Assembly (NCBI GenBank): GCA_001067655.1
Contig: JUNU01000160.1
Location: 1 to 14,016, forward strand
From: Neisseria lactamica
Lineage (GTDB): Bacteria > Pseudomonadota > Gammaproteobacteria > Burkholderiales > Neisseriaceae
DNA length: 14,016 bases
Reading direction: 5' to 3'
Every line of letters begins with the position of its first letter. The stretch's first letter is position 1. The translations under genes and the position numbers were made by a program. The notes under the pieces are model-generated. The model made no database searches, was not told the origin of the DNA, and saw only the letters and a list, made by a program, of their open reading frames with translations. Below are positions 6,202 to 13,584 of this stretch, in pieces.

Positions 6202-7494
6202 ATGTATAAATTGGAGACGGTCCTTTTCCAAAATGGAGAACGTTTTCCCCTTTTGGTTAACAAAGAAACAGGGATACCTGATTTCTATTCGACGTTATGG
6301 GTTACAGTAGAACTGCGGTATCACTGTGCTGTAAATACGATTAGGAATAAATTAGGGGTTATACAGTGGTTAATGGATTGGGAACAGAATAATAAATTAA
6401 TCATTAGCGAAATGCTTCAAAAAGAAATAGTTCCTACTGAAGGCGAATTAGAGACTCTTATCAGGCATATGAAGCTGAATGCAGTAAAACAAAAAAAAAC
6501 TAATTGTACAAAAAGAAAAATTATAAAAAAAGTACAAACTCAATTTATTAAAATTTTTCCATCTGTTTCTTTAAATCATCAGTACAATAGGCTAACAGTG
6601 CTTTCAGAATATATTTTATTCTTATCTAAAGTAATTAGAGTTTCTAGTGAATACCAAGAAAAGTTAGCTAATTTGCTTTTATTAATTAAAGCTTCAAAAC
6701 CTAAAAATCATAAAAATTTTACTGTAAGAGTAAATGAAGATTTATCTAATGGATTGTTAGATGAATTTATGTCTATTGCTAATTATTCTAACCCTAATAA
6801 TCCATTTCAAAATATAGGTATCAAAAAAAGAAATTACCTGATGTTTATATTATTAAAAGAACTAGGGATAAGACGTGGAGAGCTTTTATCAATCCAGATT
6901 CCATTTATCGAGATAGGAACAACTAAACCATCTATTTTAATAAGACGAACTCATGACGATAAATTTGATTCAAGAAAAACACAGGCTGTAAGTAAAACTA
7001 AAGAGAGACGTCTTCCTATTTCACAGAAAATAGCTCAACTCATTGATGATTACATTATGAATTACCGTTCTAAAATTCCAAATGCAAATAAACATCCATA
7101 TTTGTTCGTAACTCATCGGAAAGGGAAAACCCAAGGGAATCCTATTAGTACAAGTTCATTTGATAATGTTATTGTACCAACAATGAAAAAAGCTGATCCA
7201 AAATTTTCTGTTATTCATCCACACATTTTTCGTCATGAGTGGAACTTAGATTTTTCAAAAAAAAAAATAGATAAAAACAATCAGAGTGTAAGTAATGATT
7301 TTTACCATAAAGATTTTATTTCACCAGAAAAAGAAGCAAAAATGAGGCAACACCTTATGGGACATGTATCAGAAAAATCTGGAGATGTTTATAATCAACG
7401 TTATATTCGAGAAAAAGCTAATAAAATACTATTAGAACTTCAAACTGAGTTTCAAAAAAAAGTTGACAATTATGAGCCAGAAGAAAATTCTTAG
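6202..7494 (+). CDS. Tyrosine recombinase 1 of the element (TnpA-like)
   Basis: This 430-residue site-specific recombinase would cut and rejoin DNA through a 3'-phosphotyrosine link. The catalytic domain spans about residues 170-410. The first arginine is R224 in ELGIRRGELLSI, the HxxR box is H341-R344 in HPHIFRHEW, the later histidine is H388 in MGHVSEKSGD, and the nucleophile is probably Y397 in DVYNQRY. All are canonical, making it the most conventional of the three. The first 150 or so residues fit an N-terminal core-binding region. The frame is open back to a TTG at 6154, but ATG 6202 fits the family-like beginning YKLETVLFQNGERFPLL and the possible promoter. Its 3' end overlaps the next gene by 23 bases, suggesting translational coupling. 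Confidence 0.85.
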   Translation: MYKLETVLFQNGERFPLLVNKETGIPDFYSTLWVTVELRYHCAVNTIRNKLGVIQWLMDWEQNNKLIISEMLQKEIVPTEGELETLIRHMKLNAVKQKKTNCTKRKIIKKVQTQFIKIFPSVSLNHQYNRLTVLSEYILFLSKVIRVSSEYQEKLANLLLLIKASKPKNHKNFTVRVNEDLSNGLLDEFMSIANYSNPNNPFQNIGIKKRNYLMFILLKELGIRRGELLSIQIPFIEIGTTKPSILIRRTHDDKFDSRKTQAVSKTKERRLPISQKIAQLIDDYIMNYRSKIPNANKHPYLFVTHRKGKTQGNPISTSSFDNVIVPTMKKADPKFSVIHPHIFRHEWNLDFSKKKIDKNNQSVSNDFYHKDFISPEKEAKMRQHLMGHVSEKSGDVYNQRYIREKANKILLELQTEFQKKVDNYEPEENS

Positions 7495-8992
7495 ACAATC
7501 AAGAGATGGATATGCGTTTTATGAAAATGAAAACTCTTGGCGTATAAGTAAAGATATTAAACTAAATTTCTCCCAAGCTGTATTGAATATAGATAAAAAA
7601 ACATTAAATAGCTTTAGAAAAACATTAGCTATCTATGCTGAAAAATACTCTAGCTACCATACTATTAATATGTATAATAGATTTCATGAATTAGTAGTTA
7701 ATACGCAACTAAAAACCATTGATACTTATACGCTATTAAACTGGAAAACCAACTTAGGAAAAGAACGTGAATGGCATTTAGGTTCATTAAAAGGTTTTTT
7801 GCTCTCGTGGTACGAGTATGGTTATTATGGAGTTGATAAAGCTGTTGCATCTCTACTAGAAAGCTTTACTTTGAGTGGAAATGATAAAGGTAAATCGGTA
7901 ATAATGAGATGCCCTTATACAGGAGCATTTACTGAAAATGAAATTTTAGCTTTAATGACAGAGCTGGCTAGACTTTGGAAAGAAGATCTTATTTCATTTG
8001 AAACATATACATATATCCATTTACTTCAAGCTACTGCAAGAAGACCTATTCAAATACGACATTTAAAATTTGAAGACTTGAAAAAAGAAGCTTCTCAAGG
8101 AACATGGAATTATTTCCTAAATATACCTAGTGCTAAAAAGAGAGGTGGGTTATTTAGAAAAACATTTAAAAAGATTGCTATTACAGAGGATTTGTATTTA
8201 GTTCTCTTAAACTTTTTAGAATATCAGTATAAAAAATTGCTTAGCCTGGTTGATGAAGCATTTATATCAGATTATAAAATGAAATTACCAATGATTATTG
8301 ATTGGCGTTTTCTGAAAAATAATATAAAAAATAGGAATTTTGATCTTTCATTATTAGAATTAGATATTTTTCATTACTCAACCTCTTCATTAGAACTAAA
8401 TGTATTACGAAAATTCTGTATACATCAAAAAGCTGTTTCAGAGCGAACAGGTGAAATTATTCATGTTAATGCAAGACGTTTTCGTCATACAAGGGGGACT
8501 AACCTAGGGAGAAAAGGAGTTGGTGCAGCGATTATAGCAGAACTACTAGATCACTCAGATACACAAAATGTGAAAGTCTATACTGAAAATACAGCGGATA
8601 CAGTGCAATATATTGATCGCGTTATGGGTGCTGAAATGGGAAAACTAGCCCAAGCATTCGTTGGCAGAATTATTTCTAATTTGAATGAAAGTGAGAGAGG
8701 ATTTGATCCAACATCTTTAATAACTAATAACGGAGTAGATACTATAGGCGCATGTGGGACGAATGATTTTTGTATAACTGGTTATGAGACTTGTTATTTA
8801 TGTCCTAAATTTAGACCTTTGGTTGATGGTCCACATCAACAAATATTAAATAAACTGTATAAAGAGAAAGAAGAACGTTTAAGAAGAACTAAAAGTATAG
8901 ATTATGCATCTTCTAAGGATCGTATTATATTGGCTGTTGAATATGTTGTTCAAACGTGTAATGAAATGAAAAAAAATATGGAGGCTCATTAA
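7472..8992 (+). CDS. Tyrosine recombinase 2 of the element, altered HxxR box
   Basis: This 506-residue recombinase differs from the first. The first arginine lies in ATARRPIQIRHL (R190/R191). The second box reads ARRFRHTRGTNL, so the usual histidine is arginine (R335-x-x-R338). The later block is ELLDHSDTQNVKVYTENT with H361 and probable nucleophile Y370. After the catalytic domain comes a cysteine cluster C-x5-C-x6-C-x2-C (Cys428, 434, 441, 444; CGTNDFC then CYLC), which could bind zinc, and a charged helical tail. Similar cysteine tails occur in Tn554-type TnpB proteins as I recall. A TTG at 7463 is also in frame, but the ATG at 7472 is preferred. It starts inside the end of recombinase 1, with no clear ribosome binding site, so coupling is likely. 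Confidence 0.82.
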   Translation: MSQKKILRQSRDGYAFYENENSWRISKDIKLNFSQAVLNIDKKTLNSFRKTLAIYAEKYSSYHTINMYNRFHELVVNTQLKTIDTYTLLNWKTNLGKEREWHLGSLKGFLLSWYEYGYYGVDKAVASLLESFTLSGNDKGKSVIMRCPYTGAFTENEILALMTELARLWKEDLISFETYTYIHLLQATARRPIQIRHLKFEDLKKEASQGTWNYFLNIPSAKKRGGLFRKTFKKIAITEDLYLVLLNFLEYQYKKLLSLVDEAFISDYKMKLPMIIDWRFLKNNIKNRNFDLSLLELDIFHYSTSSLELNVLRKFCIHQKAVSERTGEIIHVNARRFRHTRGTNLGRKGVGAAIIAELLDHSDTQNVKVYTENTADTVQYIDRVMGAEMGKLAQAFVGRIISNLNESERGFDPTSLITNNGVDTIGACGTNDFCITGYETCYLCPKFRPLVDGPHQQILNKLYKEKEERLRRTKSIDYASSKDRIILAVEYVVQTCNEMKKNMEAH

Positions 8993-8994
8993 TT

Positions 8995-11037
8995 ATGAAT
9001 AATACAATTTTTTTCCAAGTACATGAGAATCCAAAATCCAGTTTAGAAAATTTTATCACTTTCTGTAGAAACAAACTTACAGCTTTCGGAAGTGATTGTT
9101 GGGACAATAATCAATGGAGAGATACCTTTAATCTTCACAACATTCAAGTTCGTTTTTCCACAGATAGGGTTAAATCTACATCCTATCAATATGAGCCGTT
9201 ATCTGAACCATTTATTGATTTTGCTAAAGCATATATTCGTTATGTTTACTCTCAGCAACCAGTTCGTCAATTATCACGGCATCTTGAATCATTACGTATG
9301 GTTGAAATGGCTTTATACAATGTAAAAGACAATTGCGATATATTACAACTCGATAATTTAGTCATTAATGAAGTTGAAACCCTTGTATTGAAAAAATATA
9401 AAAAAGATACTGAATCAGTCAATAAATTAGGATATCAACTTGAGAAGTTATTTGATTTTTGTCGTGAAAATGGTATTACTCCAAATTTGTCTTTATGGAA
9501 TAACCCATATAAACGCCCTAGAGATTTAACAATATTGCTTGATGAAAGAGGAAAAGAATACCGTTCAAGTAAAATGCCAACAGATGAAGAAATGATGTTG
9601 GTAGCTAAACTCTTTCATGATGCACCAAATTTAGATAAAGAAACTGAGTATTATACAGCAGTTATGGCTCTACTTATGGTTGCTCCATCTCGTTGTTCTG
9701 AGTTGATGTCTTTATCTGTTAATTGCTTAGAATGGGAAGAAGATAGCCTAGGAAATAAGCAATTAGGTATTCGATGGATACCTGCAAAAAATGGAAAAGA
9801 GGGTTTAAAATGGGTTCCTAGTAGCATGCAAGATGTGATTATTGAAGCAGTCAAACGTTTAACAGATATAGGAGCTTTAGCAAGAAAAGCAGCAAAGTTT
9901 GCGGAAGAAAATCCGAACACGGTAATGATATCACCAGATCAAGGTATGCAAGTATCCCATTATTTACCTCAAAAACCTTTAACTGAAATAGAAATAGGTA
10001 AGGTTTTAGAAATTAATGGAAAGCATGGGATTAAAACTAAGTGGTTTGAAAAGTTAATGAAAGAAAATAGTGGTGTTATAACTCCTAATGTTTTAGGGAA
10101 ATACTTATACGAAAAATATACCTCAAAATTCAATTACTGGCCATATATTGATAAAAATAAAAACGTTAAAGCTTCTGAAGCCTTATTATTATTCAGAGAA
10201 AATGAATTTCACGATGATTTTCTCCCTAAAAAATTTTCTTTTATATTACCAACAGTAAATCTTATTAATGATAGATTCTGCTATTCTGATACACGCCCTA
10301 AAACATCATTATGGGAAAAGCATTGTATAACTACTTCGAAAGGAGAGTTTGTTAGATTGCTATCACACAATGCAAGGCATTGGTTAAGTACAAAAGCTGA
10401 GAGAGGTGGAATGGATGAATTAACTTTAGCGAACTGGGCAGGGAGGGCTAGAATTGCAGATAATAAGGCTTATGATCACAGGACAGAAGAAGAAAAAAGT
10501 GAAGCAGTTCGGAATTTACTTATTCCCGAGGATGCTTCACTGTTAGATAAAATTCATTTAAATCTTCCAGTAACCTATGAAGACTTAGGAAAAAATAGAA
10601 TTGGAATTGCAACTATAACAGAAATAGGCATTTGTGAACATGATTATGCAATGTCGCCATGCTCTCGCCATGGGGATTGTGAAACATGTAAAGAACTCGT
10701 TTGTATTAAAGGATTAGAATCATCTTTAGAAATATTAAAGCTTAGAGAAATTCAACTTACAGAACAATTTAATAAAGCGAGAGAGCACCATAAATTAGGT
10801 GTTTTTGGTGCAGATCGGTGGATAAGTAATTTGGGATGGAGATTAACACATATAAAAACCAAAATTGCATTTTTAGAAAATAGGGAAATTCCAAATGGAT
10901 CATTATTACGAATTCCTGATGAGTATGACCCTTCCCCAGTTAAATTAGCTTTACAGGAAAAAGGAATGGATATAGACATTCTAAAACCAGATACAGCTAA
11001 ATTAGACAATGATTTGTATAGACTAATGGAGTTATAA
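8995..11037 (+). CDS. Large tyrosine recombinase 3 of the element (TnpB-like)
   Basis: This 680-residue protein begins two bases after recombinase 2, with GGAGG at 8980-8984 as ribosome binding site. The catalytic motifs are R233 in APSRCSELMSL, H458-x-x-R461 in LSHNARHWLSTK, and the last block NWAGRARIADNKAYDHRT. There the usual GH is GR (R484) and the nucleophile is probably Y493. The 225-residue gap between the first arginine and HxxR is unusually long, indicating an inserted subdomain. A cysteine cluster follows at C547, C556, C562, C565 and C570 (with CSRHGDCETC), and then a helical, possibly coiled tail. Size and layout fit TnpB of Tn554 (about 630 residues). It probably acts with the other two recombinases and the small downstream protein, but its DNA target is unknown. 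Confidence 0.82.
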   Translation: MNNTIFFQVHENPKSSLENFITFCRNKLTAFGSDCWDNNQWRDTFNLHNIQVRFSTDRVKSTSYQYEPLSEPFIDFAKAYIRYVYSQQPVRQLSRHLESLRMVEMALYNVKDNCDILQLDNLVINEVETLVLKKYKKDTESVNKLGYQLEKLFDFCRENGITPNLSLWNNPYKRPRDLTILLDERGKEYRSSKMPTDEEMMLVAKLFHDAPNLDKETEYYTAVMALLMVAPSRCSELMSLSVNCLEWEEDSLGNKQLGIRWIPAKNGKEGLKWVPSSMQDVIIEAVKRLTDIGALARKAAKFAEENPNTVMISPDQGMQVSHYLPQKPLTEIEIGKVLEINGKHGIKTKWFEKLMKENSGVITPNVLGKYLYEKYTSKFNYWPYIDKNKNVKASEALLLFRENEFHDDFLPKKFSFILPTVNLINDRFCYSDTRPKTSLWEKHCITTSKGEFVRLLSHNARHWLSTKAERGGMDELTLANWAGRARIADNKAYDHRTEEEKSEAVRNLLIPEDASLLDKIHLNLPVTYEDLGKNRIGIATITEIGICEHDYAMSPCSRHGDCETCKELVCIKGLESSLEILKLREIQLTEQFNKAREHHKLGVFGADRWISNLGWRLTHIKTKIAFLENREIPNGSLLRIPDEYDPSPVKLALQEKGMDIDILKPDTAKLDNDLYRLMEL

Positions 11038-11038
11038 T

Positions 11039-11449
11039 ATGCCCAAAATTCTTGTTACAGAAGAACGTTTAGAAGACATTATCATGTTGATTAAGACTTG
11101 GGAAGGTAAATTAACTTGGGAATTACTTTGCCACAAAGTTTCAGAATTATTGAATGTTAAAAGTATTGAAAGACAATCACTAGCTAATTATTCAGATATA
11201 CAAGAGGCATTTAGCAAACAAAAACAGAATCTTAAAGAAAAAGCAAAAGCTAACCCAGAACCGAATGTAACAATGGATTATCTGCAAAAGCAAGTTAAGA
11301 ATTTAAAAGCTCAGGTACAACGTTTGGAAGAAATTAATGAGCGATATAAACAGCAATTTATTGTATGGCAATATAATGCATATATGCATGGTATGACCCA
11401 AATTACTTTAAATAAGCCTCTTATTGCTGTTAACCGTCAACGTAGGTAA
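11039..11449 (+). CDS. Small coiled-coil accessory protein (TnpC-like)
   Basis: This 136-residue protein starts one base after the stop of recombinase 3, with GGAG at 11028-11031 as ribosome binding site. The N-terminal third looks like a small helical DNA-binding region (residues 1-55). A coiled coil at about 78-108 (MDYLQKQVKNLKAQVQRLEE) has leucine/valine spacing typical of a dimer. The tail is basic and ends RQRR. In Tn554 the last gene encodes a small protein of about 125 residues, TnpC, that influences the efficiency and orientation of transposition. Position, size and coiled coil point to the same role, but sequence identity to TnpC has not been tested. The gamma-mobile-trio protein GmtX is another possible relative. 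Confidence 0.7.
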   Translation: MPKILVTEERLEDIIMLIKTWEGKLTWELLCHKVSELLNVKSIERQSLANYSDIQEAFSKQKQNLKEKAKANPEPNVTMDYLQKQVKNLKAQVQRLEEINERYKQQFIVWQYNAYMHGMTQITLNKPLIAVNRQRR

Positions 11450-11473
11450 TTTATAGGATGTAAGGTAATTTAT
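11444..11473. repeat. 11-bp direct repeat with GATGTA at the putative right end
   Basis: AGGTAATTTAT occurs at 11444-11454 and again at 11463-11473, with a 19-base period. Between the copies is GATGTA (11457-11462), the hexamer I recall as the Tn554 core. The first copy overlaps the stop codon of the TnpC-like gene. Spaced direct repeats at the end of a tyrosine-recombinase element may be arm-type binding sites. Confidence 0.45.
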
Positions 11474-11497
11474 TTTTACTATAGTAGTCTCTACAAA

Positions 11498-11529
11498 AGA
11501 TCGTCTGAAAATCAATTTTCAGGCAATCT
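11498..11529. repeat. Degenerate inverted DUS pair
   Basis: AGATCGTCTGAA (11498-11509) differs from the native DUS at one base. The opposite arm TTCAGGCAATCT (11518-11529) reads AGATTGCCTGAA, three changes from the native form and two from the Simonsiella-type form. It marks the first recognisable Neisseriaceae DNA to the right of the AT-rich element. Confidence 0.6.
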
Positions 11530-11552
11530 CTTCACACCTATTAAACTTCTTG

Positions 11553-11864
11553 ATGGGTAGAGTAGAAGACAATTTTCGTCAACATCTACTTTCTCTGGTC
11601 GGAGAGATACAGCAGTTTAATGGCGCGTCAAACACTATTGTACTGAACTACTTTCTGCTCAAGCCCGCACCCCAACTTGCAGCAGTCTCCACTAAATCTT
11701 TATTTTGTTAACAATATGGATTTGCTCAGCTTCGCTCACGTCTTGCCGGAGACAAGCACACGGTCATGTATGCAAAAATTCAAGACTGCTGCATGGTTAT
11801 TAATCCCAAAGGTATTCCAAAAAATAATTGTCCAAACTGGTTATCGGAACAGGAGCGCGATTGA
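11553..11864 (+). pseudogene. Possible gene remnant with one in-frame stop
   Basis: The 496 bases between 11450 and 11945 hold no intact gene. One frame reads from ATG 11553 for 52 codons to TAA 11709-11711, then continues open for another 50 codons to TGA 11862-11864. The second part (with HTVMYAKIQDCCMVINPKG and WLSEQERD) looks protein-like. I see no ribosome binding site and do not recognise the product. It is flanked by two direct copies of TTTCAGGCAATCT (ending at 11529 and 11891). It may equally be chance open frames in degraded DNA. Confidence 0.3.
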
Positions 11865-11879
11865 AGTGTAACGCGAAAT

Positions 11880-11891
11880 TTCAGGCAATCT
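11880..11891 (-). repeat. DUS-like sequence, AGATTGCCTGAA variant
   Basis: The minus strand reads AGATTGCCTGAA, identical to the right arm of the degenerate pair at 11518-11529. It keeps the CCTGAA core of the Simonsiella/Kingella dialects and lies 55 bases before the next gene. Confidence 0.4.
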
Positions 11892-11945
11892 GCATACCTC
11901 GCAATGACTGTGGCTGTCTAAACCCCGCCATTTCAGGAATGAACC

Positions 11946-12791
11946 ATGCCCCCCCCCGCCAACCCCATCCCATCCGAACATCCCCACGACGACACCCTCT
12001 CCCCCTGCGTACTGACTGATTGGACATTCACGCGCTATCACACGCCCGGCAAATCCGAGTATGCCGTGGTGTACGGCACGGTCGCCCAAAACGGTTCGGG
12101 GCGTTTTGCCGCAGGCAGCCGAATCCGCACCTCGCCCGTTACCCAATGGTCGGCACCGCTGGCCCATACGCACAACTCGGTGTATTGCCTGCCGGAAGGT
12201 GCAGGCTGCTTTTGCGACCTGCCTGCAACCTTACAGCCTGCCATAGACAGTTTGGGTATCGAACCTGCCGAAGCGGCCGTTATCCTACAAAACGCCTTTA
12301 TGCAGCCTGCACATACCTTGCCTGAAACCGCCTGTTTCGGCGTTCCGGTGATGCGGCCGGCAGGACAGGGCGATTGTCCGGTCGTCATGGAACGCCACAT
12401 CGCCGAATTGCCGTTCTACCTGTTTTGGCGGGACAGCAGCATCGGTTCGGCCCAAAGCCTGATAGACGGACAAGCCGCCGTGTTTCTGCACGATTGGAAC
12501 GCATTCTGCCGCCGGTTTGTTCGTACTGGCAGACACCGCGGCCAAATCGGCCACACAGGCGACAAATCCGCAGATGGCCAATACAGCTATTTCGGCCTGC
12601 CGATTGTGCATACGCCAGGACAAGACAATGCCCCTGCCGTACCGGAAGCCGACATCGCCAAACTACCGTTTTACACCTATTGGCACACCGCCTGCGCTTC
12701 CGATGTGCACCGGTTAGCAGACGGCAAACGCGTTGTGCCCCTTGCCGATTGGGAAGCCTTCTGCCAACGGTTGGTATTGACCGGCAGATAG
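11946..12791 (+). CDS. Unknown protein with two 66-residue repeats, possibly phase-variable
   Basis: I do not recognise a function for this 281-residue protein. It has no signal peptide or membrane segment. The N-terminal domain (about 20-125) has YAVVYGTVAQNGSGRF and RIRTSPVTQWSAP. Two gap-free repeats follow, residues 131-196 and 216-281, identical at 30 of 66 positions by my count. Both share FG[VL]P, LPFY, DG, W-x-AFC and end TGR. AGGA at 11935-11938, seven bases upstream, supports ATG 11946. Nine C follow immediately (11949-11957). Gain or loss of one C moves translation into frames that stop within about 75 bases, so the gene could switch on and off; at C9 it is on. Uptake sequences inside and after it are of a Kingella-like dialect, suggesting import. 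The metallophosphoesterase gene follows. Confidence 0.72.
   Translation: MPPPANPIPSEHPHDDTLSPCVLTDWTFTRYHTPGKSEYAVVYGTVAQNGSGRFAAGSRIRTSPVTQWSAPLAHTHNSVYCLPEGAGCFCDLPATLQPAIDSLGIEPAEAAVILQNAFMQPAHTLPETACFGVPVMRPAGQGDCPVVMERHIAELPFYLFWRDSSIGSAQSLIDGQAAVFLHDWNAFCRRFVRTGRHRGQIGHTGDKSADGQYSYFGLPIVHTPGQDNAPAVPEADIAKLPFYTYWHTACASDVHRLADGKRVVPLADWEAFCQRLVLTGR
11949..11957 (+). repeat. C9 homopolymer directly after the start codon
   Basis: Nine consecutive C start immediately after the ATG at 11946-11948. Poly-C tracts of this length are known phase-variation switches in Neisseria. Both slipped frames close early, near 12010-12019. Confidence 0.7.
12200..12211 (-). repeat. AA-king3-type DUS inside a coding region
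   Basis: TGCAGGCTGCTT is the exact reverse complement of AAGCAGCCTGCA, which I recall as a Kingella-type dialect. A near copy, ATGCAGCCTGCA, is at 12300-12311. Both lie inside the repeat-protein gene, so the foreign dialect is part of the coding sequence and not only of its terminator. Confidence 0.6.
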
Positions 12792-12804
12792 GCGGGCAAA
12801 AAAA

Positions 12805-12864
12805 GTGCAGGCTGCTTTTTATCGCCCCAACTCCGTTTCAGACGACCTCTAAAGCAGCCTGCAC
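12805..12864 (+). terminator. Foreign-dialect DUS hairpin with a native DUS in its loop
   Basis: GTGCAGGCTGCTTT (12805-12818) and AAAGCAGCCTGCAC (12851-12864) form a perfect 14-bp stem made of two exact AA-king3-type uptake sequences. The 32-base loop contains TTCAGACGACCT (12837-12848), an exact native AG-mucDUS on the minus strand. A T-rich stretch follows at about 12867-12873. It lies 14 bases after the stop of the repeat-protein gene and probably terminates it. Confidence 0.7.
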
Positions 12865-12904
12865 CTTATTTTTCATTGTCAGATGACCAGAAACCGAGTA
12901 TCCC

Positions 12905-13564
12905 ATGCCTCAAACCTATTTCACCGCCGACTGGCACTTCTCCCATCCCAACATCGCCCGATACTGCCCGCAATTCCGCCTACAAAGCGATAACGCCGAC
13001 GAGCTGAACGAATACCTAATCGACTGCTGGAACCGCATCGTTACCCCGAAAGACACTGTGTACAACCTCGGCGATGTCTGCTTTGCCAAAAAGCCCGCAC
13101 ACATCGAAGCCGTGCTGCAACGGCTTAACGGGCAACACCATTTGATTTACGGCAACCACGACTACCTGATTCGGCAAAACGAAGCACATTTCCTCAACAC
13201 GCGCAAAGCCGACGGCCATCCGTTGCTCTCGTCCGCCAGCCATTACCTGCGGCTCAAACTGCCCGAAATCGGCAATACCGCGATTTTGTGCCACTATCCC
13301 TTATACGAATGGGACGGCATCCACCACGGCCTATACCACCTCTACGGCCATCTGCACGACCGCATGGCCGCCGTCAAAGGGCGTGCCCTCAATGTCGGCT
13401 GGGATATGCACGGCCGTTTCCTGACCGAACAAGATATTGACAGCTTCCTGCGCGACCTCCCTGCCGTTCAGTATTTCGACGACAAGCAAAACGTTATTGT
13501 CGGCAACAGCACGGAAGATGCGGCTGCAAAAGTTCGGGCGAGATTGACAGCATTGAATGAATGA
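12905..13564 (+). CDS. Calcineurin-like metallophosphoesterase
   Basis: This 219-residue cytoplasmic protein has all five metal-binding motifs of the family. They are D9-x-H11 (FTADWHFSH), G56-D57 (YNLGDVCF), GNHD at 83-86 (LIYGNHDYL), H130 (LCHYPLYEWDG) and GHLH at 148-151 (LYGHLHDR). It should bind two metal ions and hydrolyse a phosphomonoester or phosphodiester; the substrate cannot be read from sequence. This short form, with CHYPLYEWDG and HLYGHLH, is common on phages, plasmids and accessory regions as well as chromosomes. There is only a weak GAG upstream as ribosome binding site, and the ATG sits 40 bases after the composite hairpin, so it may have its own promoter. No nearby gene reveals its role. 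Confidence 0.88.
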   Translation: MPQTYFTADWHFSHPNIARYCPQFRLQSDNADELNEYLIDCWNRIVTPKDTVYNLGDVCFAKKPAHIEAVLQRLNGQHHLIYGNHDYLIRQNEAHFLNTRKADGHPLLSSASHYLRLKLPEIGNTAILCHYPLYEWDGIHHGLYHLYGHLHDRMAAVKGRALNVGWDMHGRFLTEQDIDSFLRDLPAVQYFDDKQNVIVGNSTEDAAAKVRARLTALNE

Positions 13565-13584
13565 GCTTTTATTTTAGAGATGAA

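Larger units (their letters stand above)
6131..11475 (+). mobile_element. Four-gene tyrosine-recombinase element (Tn554/recombinase-trio-like)
   Basis: The block from the ssb terminator to just after the last small gene is far more AT-rich than either flank and has no uptake sequence that I can find. It holds only three tyrosine recombinase genes and a coiled-coil gene in one tight operon. Tn554 is tnpA-tnpB-tnpC (about 361, 630 and 125 residues); the last two genes here (680 and 136) match tnpB-tnpC in size and order. Recombinase-in-trio elements and gamma-mobile-trio modules also combine several such proteins. No cargo gene is present. The boundaries are inferred from composition and gene content, since no terminal inverted repeat or target duplication is clear. 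Confidence 0.7.

Noticed and set aside
7463..7471. TTG start at 7463 for recombinase 2
   Set aside because: An ATG is available three codons later and no ribosome binding site favours the TTG.
6131..11475. Terminal inverted repeats of the recombinase element
   Set aside because: Comparing both edges by eye gives only short AT-rich similarities such as ATTAATCTTTACA against AAATTACCTTACA, not better than chance at this composition.
11677..12019. Short open frames of 63-64 codons around 11677-12019
   Set aside because: No ribosome binding sites, they run through degraded DNA and through the start of the repeat-protein gene, and other frames look more protein-like.
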